A stretch of 45,483 nt of DNA from a virus: positions 1 through 45,483 of the IMG/VR virus record IMGVR_UViG_3300021559_000016; one strand, given 5' to 3'. The translations under genes and the position numbers were made by a program. The notes under the pieces were generated by a model, which had not been told where the DNA came from, ran no database searches, and saw nothing but the letters and a program-made list of their open reading frames with translations. Positions 24,601 through 31,569 of this stretch are shown here, piece after piece (the first letter of the stretch is position 1; each line of letters opens with the position of its first letter).

Positions 24601-25475
24601 ACTGTGCCTGCGACTCCACCCCCCACACCAAGACCTGCGAGATTCGCTGCCGTATTGATACCCAGGATGCCTTCTTGTTGGGCAACTGACCCACCCGCGT
24701 CACGTTCATTACCCACCGCGCTCATGGTTGGCAGCACGCCGAGCGAGGCGACCGCGCCAGGCAATTGACCTACGAAGGCAGCAGTGGGAGATCGAGAAGC
24801 GGCTTCTTCCTGTAGCTTCTTGCCCTGCGCCGTCATAGCGTTAACGGTAGGGTCTGTCGCCCGGAAGTAGGCATCGGCCATGTTGCTCTGCGGCGTGCCG
24901 GGGATGAGATTATTGTTGATCGCATCGCCCAGTACAGCGACGCCACCGCCGACATAGCGCGCTGCTTCGCCTAGACCTTGCTCTGTCGCGCCCAGCGCGG
25001 ATTTGCCAAGATCTGCCAAGCTCTCCCCGAAACCGCCTTTGCTCGCCGTCTCTGCGGCTTGCTTGTTATACTGCGCGGCGAAGGGCGCGAAGTTGGCGTC
25101 GTCGGCTGCTTTCCACGAAGCCTCGATGCCTTTGCTGTAGGCTCCCTTTCGCGTATACGCCTCACGCATGGCCGGTAGGTGCTGCGTAAACGAGGTGTCC
25201 TTGAGCTGCTGTAGCTGCTCCGGTGTCAGATGCTTTCCGCCATTGGCCTTCTCGGCAGCAGCTACAGCATCGGGGAATGCAGGAAGTGCAGGCTCGGCGG
25301 TAGAAGCCACTGGCGGCATGGGACGCAGCGCAGTAGGAACTGTCGCCGGAGCAGCACTTGCCCCTTCGCCTGGAAATTGCCCGGTGCGTAGGTAGCGCTC
25401 ATAGAGACTTTCCCCACCCGGCGGGGCTGCAGTACCGGGGTCCATGACTGAGCCAGTGTTGGGCGTATCCATCAT
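18672..25475 (-). CDS. giant polyvalent virion/ejection-type protein with zincin domain
   Basis: A 2267-residue protein in an ATGA overlap with the gene before. Residues 1-700 are Ala/Pro/Gln-rich, with a Gly-rich hydrophobic stretch near 230-330. A domain around 690-800 contains IYIDQRMPKYV and HEAVALHERVE (H726). At 1048-1052 lies HELMH, followed by NPSEYWAVH (E1140); together they fit a gluzincin-type zinc metallopeptidase. The C-terminal half is mainly helical and ends in a charged segment like the large polyvalent-protein modules of podovirus ejection proteins. I infer that it is packaged in the head and sent into the host. The size excludes an ordinary tape measure reading given the other genes. 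Confidence 0.8.
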   Translation of the reverse strand: MMDTPNTGSVMDPGTAAPPGGESLYERYLRTGQFPGEGASAAPATVPTALRPMPPVASTAEPALPAFPDAVAAAEKANGGKHLTPEQLQQLKDTSFTQHLPAMREAYTRKGAYSKGIEASWKAADDANFAPFAAQYNKQAAETASKGGFGESLADLGKSALGATEQGLGEAARYVGGGVAVLGDAINNNLIPGTPQSNMADAYFRATDPTVNAMTAQGKKLQEEAASRSPTAAFVGQLPGAVASLGVLPTMSAVGNERDAGGSVAQQEGILGINTAANLAGLGVGGGVAGTVGKRLLKSGLANAAIGAGQNIGSNVVDAKNNPLSLKDVGLQTVLGTALGELGHQVNARVAARAAAESGAPTAATPAGANPPVQAVDVAGKPLTDAAGNPINAPSDVQLPTVSTGAGIPEAQHAQVKEAAAAAGADRDYIQAAKAAKSPQELLQQATAVAQNAASESGADWSKMSPVQQHDAIEAVATRLHTVAPQEGLPELLAHGRQAATATPAPAIAETGQPDVQGQAPSVPGEAPQAAPQGESAAPVAEVPGQESGTPLNPELAQTLAGEAMGGEQAGSPVDNTPKDPLDQTAEQSGDLQSRQLHTAMDEALTKVRKGVRSAYPAAKLAKMTLEEKYHAYQREVASIPSATKSETVPGDVQAATAKVEAPGVNKVNDLGQPRSPGEPLNSKTPVVTTKDVHLAGGVSQDGNTIYIDQRMPKYVNVDGRRINVHEAVALHERVEWPLMKEMGAVYHDAHDAATAAENHFIRQKYDVDPIKYQDALKAAIKKAGIAGRHPNADIPSDLDSQPNVDLGDTKPLEGKVSPLSKEGVAAKKAPAPVEANPLEPTASSANADVVGQTLEGKVTPADLADVRTLVERAQNGMPEDLHARIKEMRSDDTITLEEAKTLRQAGRETPREAAGRDTEATKAVDAGKEDLLDVSRGEAPTTELGRSAEAIARAADEMPTGLKSDRARAAETIAKLRKLFPDSEPHQKATDFLAWVLGKNPALIRTINDVSKTPLTEGVNYGGRFGAVSRVLELVDRKDMTSSTAVHELMHAAESLMPPPIRDAILKAREAEISRLAAGAAPSEQGMFEYLQNGLKAKTASERALYAQGAKEELLHLRDTKAVASKRIGELYSLVNPSEYWAVHATDMLEHGFKGKGLLAQAHQWLKGFIDQIRSLFGANPNKQAIIDGLQHIMGTQESGTQRFLRDYELTKERYAGQPEGFSPVMEAERLHNFVLDGPESDGVQRTRTVLRKAREVLVASHASFDDLREGLLRNFGLATDVKHNLTLQARRMIGTAGELVQQDADKFMKPIVNAFVQFSHEVDMDPLKAMQKLGEYRIVRSEMTHQWPSEYRRNVALENGQEAIRQKILGKITRRELPSKEGEAQLTALVKQHASQPFAEWARSTKGIAHSDTGETQYDRRVRKLTEYAKNGTAEASKRFDPLYGELNKNIYQRRLQSGDVAADDPFAQAFDNNTWSTLTGYASDGKNEIDPLVTELSDRGAKLMASANAKQLNTAEGRATMAANGLLSPFQQMEAAARNVARHEFTNSVLEAHSANKKALQALAKARPEMAPTVAKHEIMNTTVESWTGTPREGYDNVRTGKHVDQLPTGGRNVVHHEGRMHYVMNFPETSDVYNGMRAIGTNWDLRDIPWVDAIASGVETLTHPLTRAVGLGEPTRYITHATNFLSQARTIANPVWTAATLLPRLMLEKPIMYALQNSRTPLDFAGHMVEAYANTFSGVFHEGTGAWLAKTIQHDTEGVRALAKANPDSMAGWVKRMNEAGASTAFTQELTMHESKNALVSAARREQSNPLVKGGRAVLRYERGLADVAENIPSVGLFRALVKKGMSDADAAALTKQAFDLQQRGTAGRAFNGYHSFFRIGATATDNLIRAFRHPEGLRPVNILGRTVHTSVDWGKVGMLVGSMSGYAFLRYYFDREMLGKDESGHYNMASIAEGNPEDLVTKGFIGYNTGTPYVYPAGLGAHQILTGPGTLMAAVMAGDISASDAAAAYGKVLGRNIPLMEPLATPEHSGLLAHLLGIGMGAVTPTVLQPAADIAHNVNDFGQSITTTHPNTQEFASDQGKTNTPEMWKDLAKSLNEHTGADFFPETLKFMSESYMGTAPTDLMRATLGQSSREAQGLPNNALSAELRLTYQGAPYYDSSHMYKVIDELTPSLQQLNHVRLQAGPKGSPEYAAAGQQWLSTNPDAQQKLVALNQIEAAKKTYQAGLKALVASKDGPERKQYVRKQLDSALRTATDAAEKTIR
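18705..18753 (+). terminator. candidate terminator of the early operon
   Basis: CGTACGCAA (18705-18713) and TTGCGTACG (18730-18738) form a perfect 9-bp stem with a 16-base loop, about 20 bases past the last early gene. TACTGTTTTCTC follows and could serve as the U-tract. The site lies inside the 3' end of the opposing giant gene. The long loop and imperfect T-run keep confidence moderate. Confidence 0.4.
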
Positions 25476-25819
25476 GCGTTGTCCAGGAGGGTGCCGAGGG
25501 CTTTACGCAGGGCGCTCTTAGGCAAGGACGCCAGCGTATTGGGGATCACTTTGCGCGCGATGAGGCTGAAAGACTCAATCGGGTTGTCCGGCGCGACGAT
25601 GTACAGCGAGCGGTGCTGATCTGCCGCCTGTCGTAGCGAGCCAGGAAAAGTCATCTCGATCTGCTCGCTGCCGCCGTAGTACGTGAGGAAGGGGTTGTCC
25701 TCCGTCACTGTCTCGACCGCCTCATCGTAGGCGACGTTGTACTTCAGCAGCTCGTTGACCAGCGAGTTACCGCTATCCTTGGGATTGACTCTGGCCAGAG
25801 TAGTGTCGGAGGTACGCAT
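25472..25819 (-). CDS. hypothetical virion-associated protein
   Basis: A 115-residue protein between the lysozyme-like gene and the giant gene. Its start overlaps the upstream gene by 47 bases and its stop is in an ATGA overlap with the giant gene, so production of the three is probably linked. It has a helical N-terminus, an acidic middle and a basic C-terminal part. No family recognised. A virion or chaperone role is inferred from position. Confidence 0.6.
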   Translation of the reverse strand: MRTSDTTLARVNPKDSGNSLVNELLKYNVAYDEAVETVTEDNPFLTYYGGSEQIEMTFPGSLRQAADQHRSLYIVAPDNPIESFSLIARKVIPNTLASLPKSALRKALGTLLDNA

Positions 25820-26528
25820 CGAGTTGCCCCTGCAGTGGTGTGTTGGCGACCGTGGCCTTGACGTAATCGGCTACCGGTGCGACGGTTTGCCCGTTGGGTA
25901 GTTTATAGGGTTGCGACCACGAAGCGGGGTTGTTCGCCGCCGCGGGGAGGTAATGATGCGCGATCGCTTTGAACGCGTCACCGCCGTAATGCTGCAGGCT
26001 GCGTGCTATGTCTTCCTGCGCCCTTTGATCCTGTATAGCCCGAGGTGCGAGAGCGGCACTACGGTAGCCACCATAGCCAGCCCACGTCGGATCAGTGTAC
26101 TGATATGCACCCGACGCCGTGTTACCTGGCCGGTCATGGTTGACTGCCGCATAGTTACCTCCAGACTCATGGTGACGGATCAAGCTGGCCACCGTCGACG
26201 CATCAATCGGGGGCGCTGAAGAGGCTTGCGGTTCAGGTGCGGTGGCCTGGGCAACGGTTGAGCCAATAGCTCCAATAGCGCCCGGCGCGCTGGCAGCGAC
26301 TTTCGCTCCCGCGTGAATACTGCTCTTGGCCTGTTCCCCTAGCTGTTTAGCATAGGCCACAGCTTGCCGAAGATTACCCATGGGGTCTTGCCCCTGCGCA
26401 GGATCGACAGGAGCCGTGCCTGGCGGGGGCGTGCTCTGGGCGCCCAGATTATCCTGTGCTATCGCCCCGCCGGCGGTAGGTGTACCTAAACCATACTGCC
26501 TCAGGATCTGGTCGATGGAGGAGTCCAT
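25773..26528 (-). CDS. virion-associated lysozyme/transglycosylase-like protein
   Basis: A 251-residue protein. Residues 1-105 are Pro/Ala/Gln-rich and flexible. From about 112, LIRHHESGGNY places E121 as the likely catalytic Glu, followed by ASGAYQYTDPTW (the G-x-x-Q-type strand) and a later AIAHHY helix, the order seen in lysozyme-fold transglycosylases. Such virion enzymes cut peptidoglycan locally when DNA is ejected. It sits among internal protein genes rather than in the lysis cassette, which supports that role. Its start overlaps the previous stop by one base. Confidence 0.82.
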   Translation of the reverse strand: MDSSIDQILRQYGLGTPTAGGAIAQDNLGAQSTPPPGTAPVDPAQGQDPMGNLRQAVAYAKQLGEQAKSSIHAGAKVAASAPGAIGAIGSTVAQATAPEPQASSAPPIDASTVASLIRHHESGGNYAAVNHDRPGNTASGAYQYTDPTWAGYGGYRSAALAPRAIQDQRAQEDIARSLQHYGGDAFKAIAHHYLPAAANNPASWSQPYKLPNGQTVAPVADYVKATVANTPLQGQLDAYLRHYSGQSQSQG

Positions 26529-27337
26529 CAGGCTGCCTGCGTATCGGTGCTGAAGTTAGCTCCACCGCCCTGCCCTTGCTGGTAAGCAGGATGCTGCTGG
26601 GCGACATGTTGCGCCACGGCTTCGACGGGGTGTCCGGTCAATTGGCTGGTGTAGTGCAGGATGTGTGCCTGGTGGATAGGGTCCAGTTCGTGAAATGGCT
26701 TCATAACGGAGCCTTGGGGATTGATACCCTGATCCGAGGCCCCTTCAGCCGCTGGCGGCGCAGCGGGGGTAGTCCCTGCGGCGGGTGCTGCCGCGGCCGG
26801 AGCCGTACCATAGCGATTGGGGAAGGCTGGCGGTGGAGCGACAGCCGCAGCTCTGGCACCGGCGGCCACCTGCGCTGCTTGCCCTCGCTCCATAGACCCT
26901 TGTCCTAAAGCTTGCCGATAGGCGTTCAACCCCGTATCGCTGTACAGCTTTTCCTCACGGGCGAAGTTTAATCGACGCGCTTGGTCTTGCGCGGATGGAG
27001 GGGCGTACAGAGGGTTGAGCTGCGATGCCACACTGTTGACTGCGGATGTATCGCCCGTGTCCCCGTAAACACCTTCGCCTAGTCCAAGGTGCCCTTCTAG
27101 ATACTTGTCGCGGATCTGCCCTGCAGCATAGGGATCAGCGTAGTCCTCGTAGGGCTCTCGCGAGAGGTCTCGACGCGTCTCGTATTGCGCCTGCTGCGCC
27201 TTCTCAGGGTTGAGATACTTGGCTTCCCAGTCGGCTTGGCGAGCTGCACGGGCATCCTGCTGCAGCTTGTTCTCCAGCTCCGAACCCTGCGTGTAACCCT
27301 GGGCATAGCCACCGAAAGGATTGACGTAATCAGCCAT
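26528..27337 (-). CDS. probable internal virion protein, Ala/Pro/Gln-rich
   Basis: A 269-residue protein. The N-terminal half is charged and helical (many Gln, Arg and Asp). Residues 155-205 are an Ala/Pro-rich linker, and the C-terminal 60 residues contain a His-rich helix (HELDPIHQAHILHYTS) and a Gln/Gly-rich end. No catalytic signature is visible. By position between other internal virion genes and the muramidase it is likely a component of the ejected core. Confidence 0.6.
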   Translation of the reverse strand: MADYVNPFGGYAQGYTQGSELENKLQQDARAARQADWEAKYLNPEKAQQAQYETRRDLSREPYEDYADPYAAGQIRDKYLEGHLGLGEGVYGDTGDTSAVNSVASQLNPLYAPPSAQDQARRLNFAREEKLYSDTGLNAYRQALGQGSMERGQAAQVAAGARAAAVAPPPAFPNRYGTAPAAAAPAAGTTPAAPPAAEGASDQGINPQGSVMKPFHELDPIHQAHILHYTSQLTGHPVEAVAQHVAQQHPAYQQGQGGGANFSTDTQAA

Positions 27338-27340
27338 GGC

Positions 27341-28063
27341 TTAGTGTCCTGTGAGCTGCTTGTAGGTCGACTGCACATCAGCCTGACCCTGTTTCTGACC
27401 GATGGACCCCGATAGTCCACTGGCGATCGAGCCGAACTGATTCCCGAGCTGAGTATAAGCGCTATTGAGCCCACTGGCGGCAGAGGCCAATCCGCGCGCG
27501 ACCTCATTGCCTGCTCCAATGCCGATATTGACGACCATCACCTGACGATTGAACTGACGCTCATTATGGTCCTGCGCATAGGTCAGCTCACTGCGGTAGC
27601 CCATGTACCAGTTTGCAGCCATCTGCTGCACGCGGTGCTTAGCGTACTCATAGTCCAGCCGCTGTCCAGCACCGAGTGCGTAGCGAGACAAACTCTTGCG
27701 CGCCATGAGCCACTGCCGATCCATCTCAGCCACGCGAGCGGCGGCGGCCGGCACAGAGGCATAAAGATCCTGCGTGTAAGTAGGGTTACCTGTAGGACTG
27801 AAAGCTTCTGCTGCGGAAGCGCCCATCGGCGCTTGGTGCACATGTTGGAAGAAGTCGAAGTCCTGCTTGTTGGTATTGTAGTAGTCCTTCGACAGACTGA
27901 GCGCTTTGTTGTTGAGGATGATCTGCCCGATAACGAAAGCGATGAGGCCGATGCCACGCATGCCGCCCGCCGACTTACCTCCTGACATATCCGCAACGGC
28001 TTGGGAGTCAGCGCCCCACTGCGTCTGGTTGCCGCCGGTATACGTTTTGTTGTCGACGGCCAT
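27341..28063 (-). CDS. internal virion protein, paralogue of the next upstream gene
   Basis: A 240-residue protein beginning three bases after the preceding stop. A hydrophobic segment at about residues 37-52 (GLIAFVIGQIIL) is followed by SKDYYNTNKQDFDFFQ, long amphipathic helices with many Arg and Gln, and a Gly/Ser-rich tail. The YYN-x-Q-F pattern and the later helices resemble those of the gene at 28067-28876. T7-type internal core proteins have similar helical, amphipathic composition, but sequence identity is not evident. Confidence 0.6.
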   Translation of the reverse strand: MAVDNKTYTGGNQTQWGADSQAVADMSGGKSAGGMRGIGLIAFVIGQIILNNKALSLSKDYYNTNKQDFDFFQHVHQAPMGASAAEAFSPTGNPTYTQDLYASVPAAAARVAEMDRQWLMARKSLSRYALGAGQRLDYEYAKHRVQQMAANWYMGYRSELTYAQDHNERQFNRQVMVVNIGIGAGNEVARGLASAASGLNSAYTQLGNQFGSIASGLSGSIGQKQGQADVQSTYKQLTGH

Positions 28064-28066
28064 GGC

Positions 28067-28876
28067 TTACCTCGACCCTGGAAATAGCGCTTGTCCACCA
28101 GTCACTGCGGCGGGACTGTCCAGGGCGTACGTCGAAGCGCTATAGGGCGCCGCACTCGCCAAGCCACTTCGCACTGCGCCCGCCGGTGGCTGGTACTTTG
28201 GGCTGGAGGAATTGGCCAGTGCCGCATACCTGGCCTGCACATCTTTATGCCCCTGCACGAGACCGCGGCGTTGCGCCAAGCTGTTAGACATGTCAGCGAA
28301 ATTAGATGCTCGTGATGTCATGTTGTCCTCGCGCAACTCAACGGCCGAAGCCAGACCACCGAGCACGGTACTCATCTGCTTCAAGGCGACGTTGTGCAGC
28401 TTCATGCGGTGATCCCAGCGCTGCTCGCTCAGCAAATCGAAGTTGACCTCGGAGAAGCGAAACATCACATTGGTCCACTGGCTTTCGGTGAGCAGTTGAT
28501 CCTGGGTCAATTCGTCATTCAAGATAGCCGCCGCCGGTATCGTTCCGAACATGAGGCTATGCCGGATATACCACGGTGTGGGAGAGTTCCCCATCGCGTC
28601 GCCAAAGACCCCGGTCGGGCTATAGAGCTGTGCTGCTGTCGCCGCGTACTGCATAGTGACTAGCGGAGTATTGTAGACCGCTACGGCGAGCGGGGCTTCT
28701 GCACCTTGCTGAAACGTTGAATAGTAAAACTGCCGCTGTGCGTGGTAGAGATTGTAGTAACTACGCGCGAGGTCTACCACGCCAAAACTGCTCCACAGGG
28801 AGCCGACCATCGCTGCCCCTTCGAGGGCTTGCGTGATGATCTCAGTCAGGTCGGTTTCAAAGACCGCGGCGGCCAT
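28067..28876 (-). CDS. internal virion protein, paralogue of the next downstream gene
   Basis: A 269-residue protein. An N-terminal hydrophobic region (about 15-35) leads into RSYYNLYHAQRQFYYSTFQQ, which lines up with the YYN segment of the neighbouring protein. Long helices follow, and the C-terminus is a disordered Ser/Ala/Pro tail. The two proteins are probably derived by tandem duplication and may assemble together in the core or tail channel. No enzyme motif. Confidence 0.6.
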   Translation of the reverse strand: MAAAVFETDLTEIITQALEGAAMVGSLWSSFGVVDLARSYYNLYHAQRQFYYSTFQQGAEAPLAVAVYNTPLVTMQYAATAAQLYSPTGVFGDAMGNSPTPWYIRHSLMFGTIPAAAILNDELTQDQLLTESQWTNVMFRFSEVNFDLLSEQRWDHRMKLHNVALKQMSTVLGGLASAVELREDNMTSRASNFADMSNSLAQRRGLVQGHKDVQARYAALANSSSPKYQPPAGAVRSGLASAAPYSASTYALDSPAAVTGGQALFPGSR

Positions 28877-28879
28877 AGG

Positions 28880-29401
28880 TCACTTCATCAGGAGGGGCAT
28901 GAGTTCTTTCTTGAGCTGCACCGAACCGGCCATCTGCAACGCGGGACCGCCCACCAAAAACAGGATCTGTGAAAACGGCGCTAGGCTAGAAGCCTCAGCG
29001 CCCATGATCAGTTTATCCCATGGGCTGATTTTCGTCTCTCCCCGCTCGATCTGCATGCCTACCGAGTCAAGATGGTCCATGAGAACGGTGTGCACTAAGG
29101 GCATGATAGCCGGTGCATGCTGCCCCCAGAAAGCGTTGCTGTTGAGCCCGACTACCATGTCGAAGAACAAACGGACGTATCGCGCTTCCGTCGGCCGGCG
29201 CAATCCCACGAACGCGTTAGCCAAGGATACCGCGACTTCCATAGCAAGAAGAGCGATCGCCATATGTGCGTGAGAGCCCGGATCGTCCTTACCCTTGTGC
29301 TCGTCCAGCTGCAGCGCGCGGTGCATTGCTGCGCGCACATCCTCATCGAACTGCTTGTTCCCTTTGAACGCTTCCGTGACCCGCTGCTCCAGCTCATTCA
29401 T
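28880..29401 (-). CDS. hypothetical helical virion-region protein
   Basis: A 173-residue protein. The N-terminal 45 residues are charged. The rest contains three hydrophobic helical stretches (AIALLAMEVAVSLANAFVGL; IMPLVHTVLM; FSQILFLVGGPALQMAG) that could insert into a membrane or pack inside a helical bundle. It overlaps the upstream gene by eight bases. It probably belongs to the internal core/ejection group by position. Confidence 0.55.
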   Translation of the reverse strand: MNELEQRVTEAFKGNKQFDEDVRAAMHRALQLDEHKGKDDPGSHAHMAIALLAMEVAVSLANAFVGLRRPTEARYVRLFFDMVVGLNSNAFWGQHAPAIMPLVHTVLMDHLDSVGMQIERGETKISPWDKLIMGAEASSLAPFSQILFLVGGPALQMAGSVQLKKELMPLLMK

Positions 29402-29945
29402 CGCCCATCAACTCCCGTATGGAGGAGGCCACGCGCACTTCCGTCACGCGCGAGCACCCTGCTATTTCGATCTCAGCCGTAATGCCCCGTATGTTTGGCG
29501 GCAAACGGAACGGCACACACCCTCGTACAACTACATCATAGACGCAACAGTCGTCCACATACAGCCTGAAGTGCACGCCTCCTCCTTGGCACGAGTGCAC
29601 TACTTTGGCCGCGGCGAACGTCGTCTGGCCGGGGAACACGAACTTCTTGGAGCGCCACACAAAGCGTTGCTTGGTGGAGGCCTCGTATGCCAGTAGCCCC
29701 ACGTCTTCAGGTAGCTGCATGGAGTAGACCGGGCTGTTCTGATAGAACACTACTGCAGCCCCCCATGGGGCGCGAACGTACGAGGCACTGCCGCCCACAA
29801 TATTACTCAATGGAGGAAGCAGGCAGGTAACCAAGGTACCTGGTCCGCTAGAAGGGCTGAGCGAGTCCCCCGTAGCCAGCATGAAACCTGGCCCAGGGAC
29901 AGGCACGGAGAACATCTGAGGGGTAAATTGAATGATCGTACTCAA
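29394..29945 (-). CDS. hypothetical beta-rich virion protein
   Basis: A 183-residue protein if the TTG at 29945 is used. That start overlaps the preceding stop exactly (TTGA) and has GGGGA seven bases upstream. A longer frame from 30020 would overlap the previous gene by 79 bases without a clear ribosome site. It is beta-rich with several Cys, including YVDDCCVYD, which is unusual for a virion protein. Likely part of the tail or a fibre attachment; no family recognised. Confidence 0.55.
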   Translation of the reverse strand: MSTIIQFTPQMFSVPVPGPGFMLATGDSLSPSSGPGTLVTCLLPPLSNIVGGSASYVRAPWGAAVVFYQNSPVYSMQLPEDVGLLAYEASTKQRFVWRSKKFVFPGQTTFAAAKVVHSCQGGGVHFRLYVDDCCVYDVVVRGCVPFRLPPNIRGITAEIEIAGCSRVTEVRVASSIRELMGDE

Positions 29946-30385
29946 AAGGCTATCCCCATGAATACTGACCAATAAACCTGATTGGGTAGGTCGGTAATAA
30001 CAGCAGGGTCCGGCGACCACGTTACTCGATCCGAAGAGGTTAAACGGACTGGAGTACTGACATCTGACGCCTTAGTACTAGCATTCGCAGTGACCCCCTG
30101 TGGCATTGATATGCCCGCTACTTGAATGGCTCGGGGCAGTAAGTAACTAGGGGTTACCGTTACGGTATACCCTGTTGCTGGACCACTACCAGAAAGCCAA
30201 ACTAAGGATACTGCTCCTGACGCATCAACGGAAACTTGTAGGTGCTCGTTGCTAAAATATCCGTTAAATATTGATGATGCCCCGCTCTTACCCAGAACCC
30301 CGGAATAGTAAACATGTCTTGGGTTATTAGCATTCAGCACTGAAATAGTGCACGAACCAAGATCAAAGGCGTTGGTCCAGCTCAT
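29942..30385 (-). CDS. hypothetical beta-rich virion protein
   Basis: A 147-residue protein in an ATGA overlap with the gene before. It is beta-rich, with many Ser, Thr, Val and Gly and no catalytic motif. The base composition looks more AT-rich than that of the neighbours, which may point to recent acquisition. A virion surface or tail role is inferred from position. Confidence 0.55.
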   Translation of the reverse strand: MSWTNAFDLGSCTISVLNANNPRHVYYSGVLGKSGASSIFNGYFSNEHLQVSVDASGAVSLVWLSGSGPATGYTVTVTPSYLLPRAIQVAGISMPQGVTANASTKASDVSTPVRLTSSDRVTWSPDPAVITDLPNQVYWSVFMGIAF

Positions 30386-31569
30386 GCCGACTGCCCTCCG
30401 CCGCCAAACGCGTAATAGCGACCATTGTGGTAGAAGGCTTGGTCGACCTGGCTAAACAATACTTCAGCACCTACAGCTGGTAGCCGACCTGCCTTCCCCC
30501 TCGCCATGTCTTTGGATAGCATCTGTGCCTGCGCCCCAGAAAGCGAAACCACGCCCTGGGCACAAGTGTAAATCGCTCCATCAGGAGACGCCACCATGGA
30601 GTTAGGGATACAGGCATAAGTCCCGAGAACAGGAGTGATAGATAGCACCACCCCACCAGAATCTGTCGTATGCGCCTCCGCCATGAAGCAACCCAACTGC
30701 GTACCCACATAGAGTCGATCACCGACAGATACCGCTCCGGTAACCACAAGACCGGGAGCGCTGGCCAGGTTGTACCCATTCTCCACAGGCCATATGCCCC
30801 AAGTGAAGCGCTCAGACATCGCGATTTGACCCTCAGCAGATACCAACCAGACGTACCCACTCTCCAGCACGCCCATAGCTACAGCACTGAACGGCGCTGT
30901 TAGCGGTCCGCGATAGAGGTACGTATCGAAAGGGTTAGACACTGCGGAGCCGCCGTCGACAAAGACTCCGCCATTAGGCAGCTGATCCACAACAAGCTGC
31001 CAGTTGGCCGTAACGGCGCCGTTAGTGCCGGCGCCTGTCGTAACGTCCGACGTGCTGCGATACACACGGGCGTAAGCTCCTGAGCACGCCACAGTCATAT
31101 GCGCTACGTCCCCTTCGTACATCAATCCGTCTGGGTGAGATCCCGACAGGATAGACAGGGCAGACTCGTAAGCTACCCCGCCTAAGATATTGATGGAGGT
31201 GACGCCGTAGATGCGATTGACCGCTTTGGTAGATAGCCCAGCTGAAGTAAGGGAGATCGTCCCGCTCGCGCTACTATTGGCGCTCGGCTGCAAGAACCCT
31301 GCGTCATCGAGATAGATGGTCTGAATGCCAAAGGGCGGCCCGCCGAAGGCAATGCCATAGGTCCCGGCGAAGGTGGTGTACGCGCTATTGCCTTGCCCTG
31401 GCCCGATACTGATACTGGCTGCATCCATCTGTACCCACTGCGGAAGCGCACGCAACGAGCCATCAGTGAGTAGGCAGTTGTGCGCGATCTGCGCTTCGCT
31501 ATTGTCCAGCAAGCGCGCATCGACGCCAGGACGTAGACCAGCAAAACGGTTGATGCGGATACTGCTCAT
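30382..31569 (-). CDS. tail protein of the tubular-protein/stabilisation type
   Basis: A 395-residue beta-rich protein. Its beginning (INRFAGLRPGVDARLLDNSEAQ, then an NCLLTDGSLRAL segment) matches the opening of many podovirus tail proteins that describe all positions as strand-rich blades, often labelled tail tubular protein B or packaged-DNA stabilisation-like. The remainder reads as repeated beta blades (for example VGDRLYVGTQLGCFMAEA and SPDGAIYTCAQGVVSL), in line with a beta-propeller-like nozzle. ATGA-coupled on both sides. Confidence 0.65.
   Translation of the reverse strand: MSSIRINRFAGLRPGVDARLLDNSEAQIAHNCLLTDGSLRALPQWVQMDAASISIGPGQGNSAYTTFAGTYGIAFGGPPFGIQTIYLDDAGFLQPSANSSASGTISLTSAGLSTKAVNRIYGVTSINILGGVAYESALSILSGSHPDGLMYEGDVAHMTVACSGAYARVYRSTSDVTTGAGTNGAVTANWQLVVDQLPNGGVFVDGGSAVSNPFDTYLYRGPLTAPFSAVAMGVLESGYVWLVSAEGQIAMSERFTWGIWPVENGYNLASAPGLVVTGAVSVGDRLYVGTQLGCFMAEAHTTDSGGVVLSITPVLGTYACIPNSMVASPDGAIYTCAQGVVSLSGAQAQMLSKDMARGKAGRLPAVGAEVLFSQVDQAFYHNGRYYAFGGGGQSA

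Noticed and set aside
18672-25475. Tape measure protein
   Set aside because: There are no tail-tube, sheath or tail-assembly chaperone genes with the usual frameshift; the neighbours and composition fit internal ejection proteins instead.
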